Shown here: piece by piece, positions 7,205 to 19,713 of the stretch
How the letters are laid out: each line of letters starts with the position of its first letter
Position numbering within the stretch: the stretch's first letter is position 1
NCBI GenBank assembly: GCA_903937405.1
Contig: CAIZZE010000049.1
Coordinates: 1 to 53,169 of the forward strand
DNA length: 53,169 bases
Source of the DNA: an uncultured Alphaproteobacteria bacterium
Lineage (GTDB): Bacteria > Pseudomonadota > Alphaproteobacteria > Rickettsiales > UBA1997
Direction of reading: 5' to 3'
The notes under the pieces: model-generated
What the model was told of the DNA's origin: nothing
Database searches by the model: none
The model's input: only the letters and a program-made list of their open reading frames with translations
Program-made: the position numbers and the translations under genes

Positions 7205-8524
7205 TTATTTAGATGAGTTCGACAAATCGATAACTATTGATTTGTCGTCATTTGATAAAACAGGAGCTGCTAAAGATTCTGGCGTTAAAATTTGAGCAGC
7301 TGGAGCAACTACAATTGGTTGTGAAGTTGGAACTGGAAAAACTGGTTTTTTTGGTTTTTTTTGTTTTACAACCTTCCCTGCTTCACCTTTACTAAATTTA
7401 AAAGATGAAGATTTTGAAGTTTCTTCTTTAGTTGCTTTTGCTGCCGGAGCAACAAATTGTTGAGCTGCAGCAGTTTTTGCAACTTCAGATTTATCGCCAG
7501 TTGGAGTTTTTAGTAGATAAATTGTTTGATTGTTTTTTTTAATTTGGTTGTTGGTTGCGGCATTTTTAAAAACTTCTGAATTAGCTGCTGCAGCTGGTGC
7601 TACGAGTTTATATCTAACCGCGCCATAATTTTTTGCACTACCTTGCTTCTCAATTGAAATCGCATTTGGATTTTTCTCGGTATAATCGTGAAGCGATTTT
7701 CCATCTTCAGCTGAAACTAATTTAAATCTTTTAGTTACAATTGCGGTAGAAGGAGATCTTTTAGCAATCATCGGAACTGCTTCTTTAAATTGCTGTGATT
7801 TACCATCTGCAGAAGAAAATTTAAAAATTCTTTGTGATTGTGCTGCAGTTAAACCGCTAGTATCAGATTCGATAAATGAACCCATTTTCACAACGCGATC
7901 AAGATAAGCTTCCAGAATAACTTGAGCTGGCTGATTTTCGCGATTTCTTGCGATAACAAAAGCCTCGGTCAATTGTTCTTTTAACAATCTTACATCCATC
8001 AGTTTGATGAAATTATATTTTTCAAACATTGAGCTTAAGCAGTCCGAACAGTCAGACATTGCAGCGTGAATAATTGCTGATTCACCTGATGAATTAATGC
8101 TGCTTGCTTGCGCGCCTTTAACTAAAAGTAAATCCACAATATCTTTGTCACCAGCCAAAGCGCCGCGCATTAGAGGAGTCCAGCCTTCATTATCAACGGC
8201 GTTTACATCAGCTTCATTTTCCACTAAAATTTTTACGATTTCAAAATTCTTTTCGCGGCAAGCCATATGTAAGGCGGTTGCACCACCGACATTTTTTTGA
8301 TTTACCGTCGCCCTTCCCGCTTTGCTGAAAAATTTTACGCCGGTTATGTCATTGCTGGTAACTGCCGACATCAAAGCACTAACACCAACAAATTGATTAT
8401 TTGAATTGTCGTAAAGCCCTTGAATTTGGGCGCGGATTGATTCGCTGCTGAAAAAAATTGTCAGAGCAACAGAAGAAATTCCAAGTAATAACAGGCTTTT
8501 TTTTCCAAAATTTTTCTTAGTCAT
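7205..8524 (-). CDS. Exported ankyrin-repeat protein with low-complexity C-terminus
   Basis: 439 residues. An N-terminal hydrophobic segment (KKSLLLLGISSVALTIFF, roughly residues 8-26) looks like a signal peptide or anchor, so the protein should be periplasmic or exported. Three to four ankyrin repeats follow: VGVSALMSAVTSNDITGV, GGATALHMACREKNFEIVK with VENEADVNAVDN, EGWTPLMRGALAGDKDIVD, and a weaker SGESAIIHAAMSDCSD. The C-terminal half is Ala/Lys/Ser-rich and holds four degenerate copies of a motif around FKFSSADGKS, FKLVSAEDGKS, LLKTPTGDKS and FKFSKGEAGK, then a Pro-rich tail. The function is not known. Its neighbours are two other ankyrin genes. Confidence 0.78.
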   Translation of the reverse strand: MTKKNFGKKSLLLLGISSVALTIFFSSESIRAQIQGLYDNSNNQFVGVSALMSAVTSNDITGVKFFSKAGRATVNQKNVGGATALHMACREKNFEIVKILVENEADVNAVDNEGWTPLMRGALAGDKDIVDLLLVKGAQASSINSSGESAIIHAAMSDCSDCLSSMFEKYNFIKLMDVRLLKEQLTEAFVIARNRENQPAQVILEAYLDRVVKMGSFIESDTSGLTAAQSQRIFKFSSADGKSQQFKEAVPMIAKRSPSTAIVTKRFKLVSAEDGKSLHDYTEKNPNAISIEKQGSAKNYGAVRYKLVAPAAAANSEVFKNAATNNQIKKNNQTIYLLKTPTGDKSEVAKTAAAQQFVAPAAKATKEETSKSSSFKFSKGEAGKVVKQKKPKKPVFPVPTSQPIVVAPAAQILTPESLAAPVLSNDDKSIVIDLSNSSK

Positions 8525-8563
8525 TTTGTCAACTTTATATTCGTTATAAAAACTTATTTAGTA

Positions 8564-9946
8564 TTAATTCCAGCGATTTTCTAACTCTTTAATCAAGGAT
8601 TGATTACCTGGGTCGTAAGGTTTCTCAATCCAGGTTTTAGCACCATTTTGCAAAAGATATTTCACCACAATTTCTTTTTTGTGGCGATATGCAATTGAAA
8701 GCGCCGTAAATCCGTCATTATCCATCGCATTAACATCAACACCTTTGGAAACAAACAATTCAACCGCCGGCAAAAAGCCAACGCGAGATGCATGCATCAG
8801 GTAAGTTCTACCAAAAGCGTCAATATATTTGGGATCAGCCTTGTTATCGATTAATAGTTCGAGTGCTTTTATATCAAGCATTTCAATTGCAATATCAATC
8901 GGGGTATATCCAAGACCACTTGGCAGATTTGGATCAGCGCCTTTGGCAAGCACTGAAGCCATGATAGCCGGTTTTTGTAAAAGTACAGAATAAGTTAATA
9001 TAGTGTCACCATTTTGGTTTCTTATGTTCGAATTTTCTACATCTTTATAAGCACTGTTGAAATATGAAACACTGCCAGAAGAAATGGCGTTAAATAAAAC
9101 TTCGATTCTTTCTCGAATGGTTGGAACCAGAGGAATATGAAGATTATCCGCCGTGCGATAATGATTTAAAATTGGTGGTGCCGGCAATTCATCACTAATA
9201 AAACGATTAATTTCTTTCGGGCGCGGAACTATTTTTTGATCACTTTCATCAAAATCTTCATCCGATAATTGCGAAGAATTTTTCTCGATTTGAATTAAGT
9301 ATTTCTCTCGCAAATCCTGAAGTTTTTTTAATTTTTCTTCACGTTTTTTTTCATTTAATTTCTTTTGTTTCTCTGCAGCCAGACGTTTTTTTAAACTTTG
9401 TTTTTTGGCGGAATTAATATATTTTTCAGTCTTGGATTTTTGGAATTTTTCCGGTGCAACAATGGTTTCTTCTTCAGGTTTATTAGATTTTTTATTTAAG
9501 AAATTTTGAATTTTGGAAATTGGACTCAGGCTCTGAACTTTATCAATAATCGCTCCAACTTTACTTGATTCAGCTGCTGGAACAATTGGATTTGATTCCG
9601 GATTCGCTTTAGCCGGAATTGTTGGAACCGGAATCACCGCTGGCAATTCCTTAACTTCCGGTTCTTTTGGTTTGTCAACTTTAACTTCAGGCGGATTTTT
9701 TATTGCTGGCTCTGCTACTTCCTGCTTTTGCGCTTCAGTTTTTTTATCAAGATCATCAAGCCCTAAAGATTCGACATCAATTTTAACTTTTTTAGGATCA
9801 AACGGCTCCAGTGCTGCTTTTATCGCCTTCAAATCTTCAGCCATTTCTTCCATACTTTGTGGAGTTTTGCTATTGTTAGTTCCTTGAGCAGCATGAAGCG
9901 ACGAGCAAAAAACAAAGTAAATAATAATGAAAAATATCTGAAACAT
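8564..9946 (-). CDS. Exported protein with coiled-coil linker and C-terminal ankyrin repeats
   Basis: I choose the ATG at 9944-9946 (460 residues): it gives a standard signal peptide, MFQIFFIIIYFVFCSSLHAA, and starts 7 bases after the yidD stop. A start ten codons earlier would overlap yidD. After the signal comes an acidic and Pro-rich linker, then a strongly charged Lys/Glu helix (KKRLAAEKQKKLNEKKREEK, roughly residues 185-235), likely a coiled coil. The last 140 residues hold ankyrin repeats: NGDTILTYSVLLQKPAIM, GLGYTPIDIAIEMLDIKALE, FGRTYLMHASRVGFLPAVE, DGFTALSIAYRHKKEIVVK. Probably last gene of the mnhE-ligA-yidD unit. Function unknown. Confidence 0.78.
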   Translation of the reverse strand: MFQIFFIIIYFVFCSSLHAAQGTNNSKTPQSMEEMAEDLKAIKAALEPFDPKKVKIDVESLGLDDLDKKTEAQKQEVAEPAIKNPPEVKVDKPKEPEVKELPAVIPVPTIPAKANPESNPIVPAAESSKVGAIIDKVQSLSPISKIQNFLNKKSNKPEEETIVAPEKFQKSKTEKYINSAKKQSLKKRLAAEKQKKLNEKKREEKLKKLQDLREKYLIQIEKNSSQLSDEDFDESDQKIVPRPKEINRFISDELPAPPILNHYRTADNLHIPLVPTIRERIEVLFNAISSGSVSYFNSAYKDVENSNIRNQNGDTILTYSVLLQKPAIMASVLAKGADPNLPSGLGYTPIDIAIEMLDIKALELLIDNKADPKYIDAFGRTYLMHASRVGFLPAVELFVSKGVDVNAMDNDGFTALSIAYRHKKEIVVKYLLQNGAKTWIEKPYDPGNQSLIKELENRWN

Positions 9947-9953
9947 AATTGGG

Positions 9954-12763
<2,810 letters not shown>

Positions 12764-12810
12764 TTATCCTTTTTGATAGTTGTTATTTTGGACTTAAATC
12801 TCTCCAAATC

Positions 12811-12876
12811 GTCATCCTGAACTTGTTTCAGGATCTAGCGTCTTTTATATAGATCCTGAAACAAGTTCAGGATGAC
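12811..12876. repeat. Palindromic repeat, type A, inverted pair
   Basis: Two perfect 26-base arms (12811-12836 and 12851-12876) in inverted orientation around a 14-base spacer. Each unit begins GTCATCCTGA and ends TCAGGATCT, and is itself a hairpin. The GTCA ends face outward. Lies between the divergent mnhE and ribH genes. Confidence 0.95.
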
Positions 12877-12918
12877 GGATGATTTAACAAATTCTCTTTA
12901 AAAAAATCCTCAAACACA

Positions 12919-13341
12919 ATGAAAAAAATTCTGATTGTCCAAGCTGTTTTTTACGAAAAAATTTCTGCCATGCTTTTAGACGGCGCAATTAAAAAGTTGG
13001 AAGCTGCGGGCTATGAATATGAAATAGTGACTTTGTCCGGAGCCTTTGAAATTCCTGCTGCAATCGCCTTTGCCGAAACTAGAAAAAAATATGCCGGCTA
13101 TGTTGCGCTCGGTTGTGTAATTCGCGGCGAAACTACACATTACGATTATGTTTGTCTCGAAAGCGCACGCGGTTTGAATGAATTAGCCTTTAAAGAAAAA
13201 CTAGCAATTGGTTATGGAATTATTACTACTGAAAATGAAGCTCAAGCTATTGTAAGAGCTGATCCGAAGCAAAAAAATAAAGGTGGTTTTACAGCTGGTG
13301 TTTGTTTGGAAATGGTAAAATTGAAGGAAAGATTTTTGTAA
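12919..13341 (+). CDS. ribH: 6,7-dimethyl-8-ribityllumazine synthase
   Basis: 140 residues, typical length. It condenses the ribityl-aminopyrimidine intermediate with dihydroxybutanone phosphate in the penultimate step of riboflavin synthesis. Family motifs are clear: SGAFEIPAAIAFA (substrate loop), ALGCVIRGETTHYDYVC with the catalytic His, and NKGGFTAGVCLEMVKLK at the end. No other rib gene is in the window. The gene starts after the type A repeat and precedes the efflux operon by 72 bases. Confidence 0.95.
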   Translation: MKKILIVQAVFYEKISAMLLDGAIKKLEAAGYEYEIVTLSGAFEIPAAIAFAETRKKYAGYVALGCVIRGETTHYDYVCLESARGLNELAFKEKLAIGYGIITTENEAQAIVRADPKQKNKGGFTAGVCLEMVKLKERFL

Positions 13342-13413
13342 AAAATAAATATTGAATCACCTAACGCAAAGAGATAGTTTTAGAAAATAAATTCATTTTC
13401 TTTTACAAAATCT

Positions 13414-14514
13414 ATGCGCAAAAAAATTAAAAAAAACAAGAAGTCAATAATTGCTATTTGCTTCTTATTAGTAGCGGCGCTTTTTGTAGTATTAAAACCA
13501 AAATACAATCAAGCAAACGCAATGAAGGCAAGTGCAAATGTTGCAGAAGTAAATGTTGTCGCGGTTAAAAAACAAAAAATTCAACTCACGCAAGAATTGC
13601 CGGGACGCGTTGAGGCTCTGAGAATTTCAGAAGTTCGTCCGCAAGTTGATGGTATTATTAGAAAGGTAAAATTTGTTGAAGGTTCTTTTGTAAAAGAAGG
13701 CCAACAGCTTTACCAGATTGATCCCACAGTTTATAAAATTGCTCAACAAACTGCTGATGCTAATCTTAAAGCTTTGAAAGCGAAAAAAGAGCGTTATCAA
13801 AATCTGGTTGAACTTGATGCAGTTAGTAAACAAGAATATGATGATACGGTTGCCTCTTACGAATCAGCTAAAGCAACAGCAGCAGCAGCGCGAAATAATT
13901 TGGATTATACCAAAGTTATGGCACCAATTTCAGGATATATTGGCAAAACTAACATTACTGAAGGTCGCCTTGTAACTACAAACCAATCTGATGTTTTAAC
14001 TACAATTACCCAACTTGATCCGGTTTATGTTGATATGGCGCAACCAACGCGCGACATGATTAAACTTGGAAACCAAAAAAAAATTAAAGTCACAGTTTTA
14101 ACTGATGATCCAACTTATAAAAATAGCGGAACTCTAAAATTTTCAGAAGTTTTTGCTGATCAAAGCACAGATTCTGTGCGCCTTCGCGCCACTTTTTCGA
14201 ATAAAGACGGCAAATTAATTCCGGGAATGTTTGTCACCGCTAAATTACATTTAAAACCAATTGAAGCAGTTATCGTTCCGCAAAGAGCCACAATGCGCAC
14301 ACCAGACGGAAATTTGCTAGTTTTCGTGATTAAAGAAGGAATTGCTAAAACCAGATCAATCAAAGCCGAACAAACATATAATGACAATTGGGTTGTTATC
14401 GAAGGCTTAGAAGATGGTGAAGTTGTGATTTTGGAAGGTTATCAAAAAATTGCTGACGGCGCAAAAGTAAATCCGGTGGAAGTAGTTGTGCCAAGCATCG
14501 AGGAGAAAAAATAA
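13414..14514 (+). CDS. RND efflux periplasmic adaptor (AcrA/MexA-like)
   Basis: 366 residues. A single N-terminal hydrophobic segment ([18 protein letters not shown]) anchors or exports it. The lipoyl/barrel-sandwich half-motifs are present ([20 protein letters not shown] and the second half [20 protein letters not shown]) around an alpha-hairpin (residues about 105-160). The beta-barrel and membrane-proximal parts follow ([32 protein letters not shown]). It bridges the inner-membrane pump to the outer-membrane channel. First gene of a three-gene operon; the pump gene begins 2 bases after its stop. Confidence 0.95.
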   Translation: MRKKIKKNKKSIIAICFLLVAALFVVLKPKYNQANAMKASANVAEVNVVAVKKQKIQLTQELPGRVEALRISEVRPQVDGIIRKVKFVEGSFVKEGQQLYQIDPTVYKIAQQTADANLKALKAKKERYQNLVELDAVSKQEYDDTVASYESAKATAAAARNNLDYTKVMAPISGYIGKTNITEGRLVTTNQSDVLTTITQLDPVYVDMAQPTRDMIKLGNQKKIKVTVLTDDPTYKNSGTLKFSEVFADQSTDSVRLRATFSNKDGKLIPGMFVTAKLHLKPIEAVIVPQRATMRTPDGNLLVFVIKEGIAKTRSIKAEQTYNDNWVVIEGLEDGEVVILEGYQKIADGAKVNPVEVVVPSIEEKK

Positions 14515-14516
14515 AC

Positions 14517-17500
14517 ATGTCTAATTTTTTTATTGATCGTCCAATATTTTCTTGGGTTCTTGCAATAATCATCATGCTTGCTGGTGGCTTATCGCTGCTT
14601 AAAATGCCGATTGAGCAATATCCAAATATTGCGCCACCTTCAGTTTCAATTTCAACTTCAATGCCCGGCGCTTCTGCCGAAACTCTGGAAAATAGTGTAA
14701 CCCAAGTAATCGAACAAAGCCTTACTGGTATTGACTCTTTACGCTATTTTAACTCCACAAGTGATTCCGACGGCAACGTGATGATCACCCTCACCTTCGA
14801 GCCAAAAACCAATCCTGATATTGCCCAAGTTCAAGTACAAAATAAATTGCAAGCAGCAATGCCACTTCTGCCGCAAGAAGTTCAACAACAAGGTGTGCGG
14901 GTTTTAAAAGCTAACAATAACTTTTTGGTGGTGATCGGGCTTTATTCAGAAGATGATTCAACCAGCGAAAGCGTGCTTGGCGATATTTTATTAACTGATA
15001 TTAAAGATAATATTTCACGCATTAACGGCGTTGGTAACGTAACTATTTTTGGCAATCCGCGCGCCATGAGAATTTGGCTTAACCCCAACAAACTTTTTGG
15101 TTACAGCATTACAACTGCAGATGTTATTGCCGCAATTAAAGCACAAAATGCCGATGTTTCTGCTGGACAACTTGGCGGACTTCCAGCGATGCAAGGCCAG
15201 CAATTAAACGCTACAATCACTTCCCAATCAAAATTAAAAACGGTTGATGATTTCAAAAAAATTATTTTACGCGTTAATAAAAATGGGGCGCAAGTTCGCT
15301 TAAAAGATGTCGCAAAAGTTGAGCTTGGTTCGCAAAGTTATAGCACCAGCGCGCGTTATAAAAGACATCCCGCATCGGGAATGGCGGTAATTTTAGCCAG
15401 CGGCGCCAACGCTTTGGACACAGCAGATGCCGTAAAATCAAAAATGAATGAACTAACTCAAAACCTGCCAAAAGGGGTGAAAGTGGTTTATCCATATGAT
15501 TCAACACCATTCATTAAACTTTCAATTAAAGGTGTATTCGTAACTTTACTGGAAGCGATTTTCCTGGTGTTTTTAGTGATGTTACTTTTTTTACAAAACT
15601 TCCGCGCCACTTTAATTCCAACCATCGCCGTGCCTGTGGTTTTGCTTGGTGCATTCGCAATTTTATTTGCTTTAGGTTTTACGATCAACACTCTGACAAT
15701 GTTTGCGATGGTTCTGGCAATTGGTTTGCTGGTTGATGATGCGATTGTCGTTGTTGAAAACGTAGAACGAATTATGAGTGAAGAAGGTCTGTCACCAATT
15801 GATGCTACGCGCAAATCAATGAAACAAATCACCGGCGCTTTGATTGGCATCGCTTTGGTTCTTTCTGCCGTATTCATTCCAATGGCATTTTTTGGCGGAT
15901 CAGCAGGCGCGATTTATCGCCAGTTCTCCATCACTATCGTTTCTTCAATGATACTTTCAGTCTTGGTAGCATTAATTTTGTCCCCTTCACTTTGCGCCAC
16001 AATTTTAACTCCAGTTAAAAAAGGTCACTCTTTAAATGAAAATAAATTTTTCAGCTTCTTCAACATTAAGCTTGATCTAGTAAGAAATTTTTATACCAAC
16101 AGCGCTAATAAAATTATCGGCAAACTATTTCGCTTCTTCATGATTTATATTGTGATGCTTGGCGGTTTAGTATTTTTATTCATGCGCATGCCAACTTCAT
16201 TTTTACCAACTGAAGATCAAGGCATGATGTATTTGATGATCAACGCTCCAAGTGGTTCTTCTCTAGAGCGCACAACTGAAAGTTTGAAAAAAGTTGAAAA
16301 TTATTTCCTTGAAAAAGAAAAAGATAATATCGATCACTTATTCACCATTGCCGGGTTTAGCTTTGCCGGTCGCGGACAAAATGCCGGTTTCGGTTTCATC
16401 GGTTTAAAAGATTGGGACCTTCGCAAAAGACCGGATCAATCAGTTGCTGCAATTTCTGGTCGCGCCATGGGAGCGCTTTCAACTATGAAAGATGCTATGG
16501 TTTTCACTTTTTTCCCGCCGCCAATTCGCGAACTAGGAAATGCTTCCGGTTTTGATTTACAACTTTTGGATCGCGCCGGACTTGGCCACAACGCTTTAAT
16601 GGGCGCAAGAAACCAACTGCTGGGCGCTTCTTCAAAAAATCCACTTTTGATCGGCGTTCGTCCCAATGGCTTAAACGACATGGCGCAATATAAAATTGAT
16701 ATCAATTTTGAAAAAGCCACAGCACTCGGAGTTTCAATTTCTGATATCAATCAAACTTTACAAACCGCTTGGGGTTCAACTTATGTTAATGATTTCCTCG
16801 ATAAAGGCCGGATCAAAAAAGTTTATTTGCAATCTGACGCGCCATATCGCATGAATCCAACTGATATCACAAAATGGTATGTCAGAAATAAAGATGGCAA
16901 AATGGTTTCATTTGGCAGCTTTTCCACAGCCCGCTGGACTTTCGGTTCACCAAAATTAGAGCGTTTTAACGGAACTTCTTCAGTAAATATTCAGGGTGCC
17001 GCAATCCCCGGAGTCAGCACCGGAACTGCAATGAATGAAATGGAAAAAATGATCAAAACTCTTCCCGAAGGAATTGATTTTGCTTGGTCAGGAATTTCTT
17101 ATGAAGAAAAAACTTCCGGCTCACAAACTTTAGGACTTTATATAATTTCTTTGATTGTGGTCTTTTTATCGCTCGCGGCGCTTTATGAAAGCTGGTCAAT
17201 TCCGTTTTCAGTAATTTTAGTTGTACCTTTTGGAATTATCGGCGCTTTGATTTCTTCGCAAATTAGCGGCATGAGCAATGACGTTTATTTTCAGGTTGGT
17301 CTTTTAACTACAATTGGACTTTCAGCCAAGAATGCGATTCTAATTGTAGAATTTGCCAAAAGCCTTTACGACGAAGGTCACGACATGGTCGAAGCAACAT
17401 TGATTGCAACCAAACTGCGTTTTCGCCCGATTATCATGACTTCAATGGCATTTATGCTTGGTATCACACCACTTGCAACTGCAACTGGCGCTGGTTCTGC

Positions 17501-17633
17501 AAGCCAAAGAGCAATTGGAATTGGCGTAATGGGCGGAATGTTCGCCGCTACATTTGTGGCAACTTTATTTGTGCCAATGTTTTTCGTTTTAGTGCAAAGA
17601 CTTGCTAAAAAAACCGTAAGAAAAAAAGCCTAA
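14517..17633 (+). CDS. RND multidrug efflux pump, inner-membrane subunit (AcrB/MexB-like, HAE1)
   Basis: 1,038 residues, full length. Starts with the family signature [21 protein letters not shown]. Two large periplasmic loops and twelve membrane segments are visible. The proton-relay acidic pair is present in TM4 ([17 protein letters not shown]) and the matching lysine in TM10 ([20 protein letters not shown]), so proton coupling should work. It exports hydrophobic compounds out of the periplasm and inner leaflet. Stands between adaptor and channel genes with 2- and 4-base gaps. No local TetR or other regulator gene is seen, so control is probably constitutive or distant. Confidence 0.97.
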   Translation: MSNFFIDRPIFSWVLAIIIMLAGGLSLLKMPIEQYPNIAPPSVSISTSMPGASAETLENSVTQVIEQSLTGIDSLRYFNSTSDSDGNVMITLTFEPKTNPDIAQVQVQNKLQAAMPLLPQEVQQQGVRVLKANNNFLVVIGLYSEDDSTSESVLGDILLTDIKDNISRINGVGNVTIFGNPRAMRIWLNPNKLFGYSITTADVIAAIKAQNADVSAGQLGGLPAMQGQQLNATITSQSKLKTVDDFKKIILRVNKNGAQVRLKDVAKVELGSQSYSTSARYKRHPASGMAVILASGANALDTADAVKSKMNELTQNLPKGVKVVYPYDSTPFIKLSIKGVFVTLLEAIFLVFLVMLLFLQNFRATLIPTIAVPVVLLGAFAILFALGFTINTLTMFAMVLAIGLLVDDAIVVVENVERIMSEEGLSPIDATRKSMKQITGALIGIALVLSAVFIPMAFFGGSAGAIYRQFSITIVSSMILSVLVALILSPSLCATILTPVKKGHSLNENKFFSFFNIKLDLVRNFYTNSANKIIGKLFRFFMIYIVMLGGLVFLFMRMPTSFLPTEDQGMMYLMINAPSGSSLERTTESLKKVENYFLEKEKDNIDHLFTIAGFSFAGRGQNAGFGFIGLKDWDLRKRPDQSVAAISGRAMGALSTMKDAMVFTFFPPPIRELGNASGFDLQLLDRAGLGHNALMGARNQLLGASSKNPLLIGVRPNGLNDMAQYKIDINFEKATALGVSISDINQTLQTAWGSTYVNDFLDKGRIKKVYLQSDAPYRMNPTDITKWYVRNKDGKMVSFGSFSTARWTFGSPKLERFNGTSSVNIQGAAIPGVSTGTAMNEMEKMIKTLPEGIDFAWSGISYEEKTSGSQTLGLYIISLIVVFLSLAALYESWSIPFSVILVVPFGIIGALISSQISGMSNDVYFQVGLLTTIGLSAKNAILIVEFAKSLYDEGHDMVEATLIATKLRFRPIIMTSMAFMLGITPLATATGAGSASQRAIGIGVMGGMFAATFVATLFVPMFFVLVQRLAKKTVRKKA

Positions 17634-17637
17634 ATTT

Positions 17638-19023
17638 ATGAAAACAAAAAACTTTCCAACTTTATTTGTAACTTTGGCAGCTTTCACTTCTTGCACTATG
17701 GCGCCAAAATATATCACTCCAAAAGCGCCAGTTTCATTTCAAGAAGAAAATAAAAATAAAGAAAAAATCACCAAAATTTCCTGGGATCAATATTTTGATA
17801 CTCCCGATTTACAAAGAGTAATCAGGTTGGCGCTGGAAAATAATCGCGATTTGCGCATCGCCAATCTTAATATTGAAAATAGCAAAGCAGCTCATGCGAT
17901 TGCCCGTTCTAATCTTTTTCCTACAATTAACGCCACAGCTTATACAACGCGCCAAGGAGTTCCAACAGCTTTTGCTGGCTTCACTCCCAAAAAACAATTT
18001 CGTGCTAACTTAAATAGCACTTCTTACGAAATTGATTTTTTTGGTAGATTACAAAGTTTAAAAAAAGCCGCTTTGGAAACTTTTTTAGCAACCGAACAAG
18101 CGCGCAACGTTACTAGAATTGCTTTAATCAGCGAAACCGCTAATTCTTATGCCCAGTTTTTACTTGATAGTGAAATTTTAAATTTGGCCGAAGAAAATTT
18201 AGCGGCGCAAACTCAGCGTTATAAATATAGCGAATTGCGTTTGCAAAATGGCATTGATTCTACAACGGATTTATTGCTGGCTCAAACTTTGCTTTCCGCC
18301 GCAATTTCTACTCGTGAAAATTATGCTAAATTAGTTGCTCAAGATAAAAACGCCTTGATGGTTTTGATCGGAATTTTTGATGAAAAATCTTTACCAAAAT
18401 TAACCGATATTAACGATATAAAAATTAACGAAGATTTACTGGATAATATTCCTTCAAATGCCCTGCTTTCAAGACCAGATATTAAGCAGGCGGAACATGC
18501 TTTAAAAAGTGCTAATGCCAATATTGGCGCTGCTCGTGCGGCATTCTTTCCATCTATTACTTTAACTGGAAGTTATGGTTATGCTTCGCGTGAAATGAAT
18601 AGTTTATTTGATTCAAGAACTTGGGTTTTTACGCCACAAATTAATTTGCCGATTTTCACTGGTGGTAAAAATATTGCTAATTTGAAAGTTGCCGAAATCG
18701 AGAAAAAAATCGAAATCGCGCAATATGAAAAAACGATTCAAACTGCTTTTAGTGAAGCATCAAATGAGTTGGCGGCAAGAGATGCTGCGATTAAGCAATT
18801 AAAAGCCTATAATGATGTTTTGAAAGCGCGGGAAAAATCTTTATCGATTTATGAACATCAGCATAAAGCTGGAATTGCTAGTGGATTAACGCTTTTGGAT
18901 ATAAAAATTGCAGCTCTGACAGCCAAACAAGATCAAATGAGCGCGAAAAAAGAATATATCGCCAATTTGATTAACCTTTACAAAGTTCTCGGCGGTGGAA
19001 GTGATATTGAAGATGAGGAGTAG
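17638..19023 (+). CDS. Outer-membrane efflux channel lipoprotein (OprM/NodT type)
   Basis: 461 residues. The N-terminus MKTKNFPTLFVTLAAFTSC ends in a lipobox-like cysteine (C19) followed by TMAPKYITPKAPVSFQ, as in NodT-type channels. The two OEP repeats are recognisable (FGRLQSLKKAALETFLATEQ and SRPDIKQAEHALKSANANIG with AARAAFFPSITLTGSYGY). It forms the exit duct for the RND pump encoded directly upstream. The operon is closed by a type A palindromic repeat beginning 7 bases after the stop, which may act as a terminator or mRNA stabiliser. Confidence 0.95.
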   Translation: MKTKNFPTLFVTLAAFTSCTMAPKYITPKAPVSFQEENKNKEKITKISWDQYFDTPDLQRVIRLALENNRDLRIANLNIENSKAAHAIARSNLFPTINATAYTTRQGVPTAFAGFTPKKQFRANLNSTSYEIDFFGRLQSLKKAALETFLATEQARNVTRIALISETANSYAQFLLDSEILNLAEENLAAQTQRYKYSELRLQNGIDSTTDLLLAQTLLSAAISTRENYAKLVAQDKNALMVLIGIFDEKSLPKLTDINDIKINEDLLDNIPSNALLSRPDIKQAEHALKSANANIGAARAAFFPSITLTGSYGYASREMNSLFDSRTWVFTPQINLPIFTGGKNIANLKVAEIEKKIEIAQYEKTIQTAFSEASNELAARDAAIKQLKAYNDVLKAREKSLSIYEHQHKAGIASGLTLLDIKIAALTAKQDQMSAKKEYIANLINLYKVLGGGSDIEDEE

Positions 19024-19029
19024 ATGGAT

Positions 19030-19119
19030 AGATCCTGAAACAAGTTCAGGATGACAATTGGGAAAGTTAGCGTTCAAACCCAATACCGTCGGCGTCATCC
19101 TGAACTTGTTTCAGGATCT
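19030..19119. repeat. Palindromic repeat, type A, inverted pair
   Basis: Arms 19030-19055 and 19094-19119 (26 bases, perfect inverted copies), spacer 38 bases, GTCA ends facing inward. Between the convergent efflux operon and coq7. Confidence 0.95.
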
Positions 19120-19139
19120 ATCCCTACTTTCATCAATCA

Positions 19140-19700
19140 CTAAATTCTTTTTGAAACTGCAATCGCAAATTTAGTTGTACATTTAATAAATGCTGAAAGC
19201 GGCGTAAAACATTTCAAATCTGCGGCGTGATTATCATATGCGATGTCACGATGTTCTAATTCTTCATCACGAAATTTTTTAATTTTCTCTTTTAAATTCG
19301 TGGCCTCAACCTTCTGCTGCTCATCTAAAAACTTATCTTCTTTTTCAAGGAATTTTATCTGTTCTTGGTAATGCTCATCAATCGTTTCTTCCACCGCAGT
19401 TGTACAAACCATTGCTGCCTTTTTATCAGCCAGCGCGGTAAAAAAACCAAGCGCAAAACCGCCAACTCTCCAAATTGGTTGCATTAAAGTCGGGCGGATT
19501 TTTTGTTTTTTAATTTCAGCGTTAAAATAATCATAATGCACATTTTCTTGCTCTTTCATGTGCTTTACAATTTTCAAAGTTTCGTAATCTTTTTTCATCT
19601 TCAACGCCACCATCTGCCCATCATAAATCACCTTCGCACCAAATTCACCGGCGTGATCAACGCGGATTATTTCTTCGAGTTTTTTTTGAAAATTGCTCAT
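19140..19700 (-). CDS. coq7: COQ7-type diiron 5-demethoxyubiquinol hydroxylase
   Basis: 186 residues. Hydroxylates demethoxyubiquinol in ubiquinone synthesis. The four-helix diiron ligand pattern is visible: RVDHAGEFGAKVIYDGQ, MKEQENVHYDYF, TTAVEETIDEHYQEQ and RDEELEHRDIAYDN. This COQ7 type, not the flavin enzyme UbiF, is the one found in alphaproteobacteria including Rickettsia and in mitochondria. Needs oxygen, so the organism makes quinone for aerobic respiration. A single gene, 13 bases from the ychF stop on the same strand. Confidence 0.95.
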   Translation of the reverse strand: MSNFQKKLEEIIRVDHAGEFGAKVIYDGQMVALKMKKDYETLKIVKHMKEQENVHYDYFNAEIKKQKIRPTLMQPIWRVGGFALGFFTALADKKAAMVCTTAVEETIDEHYQEQIKFLEKEDKFLDEQQKVEATNLKEKIKKFRDEELEHRDIAYDNHAADLKCFTPLSAFIKCTTKFAIAVSKRI

Positions 19701-19713
19701 GAGTAATTATTAG

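Noticed and set aside
15488-15877. 129-residue minus-strand frame within the RND pump gene
   Set aside because: Antisense shadow of a strongly conserved pump region; low-complexity translation.
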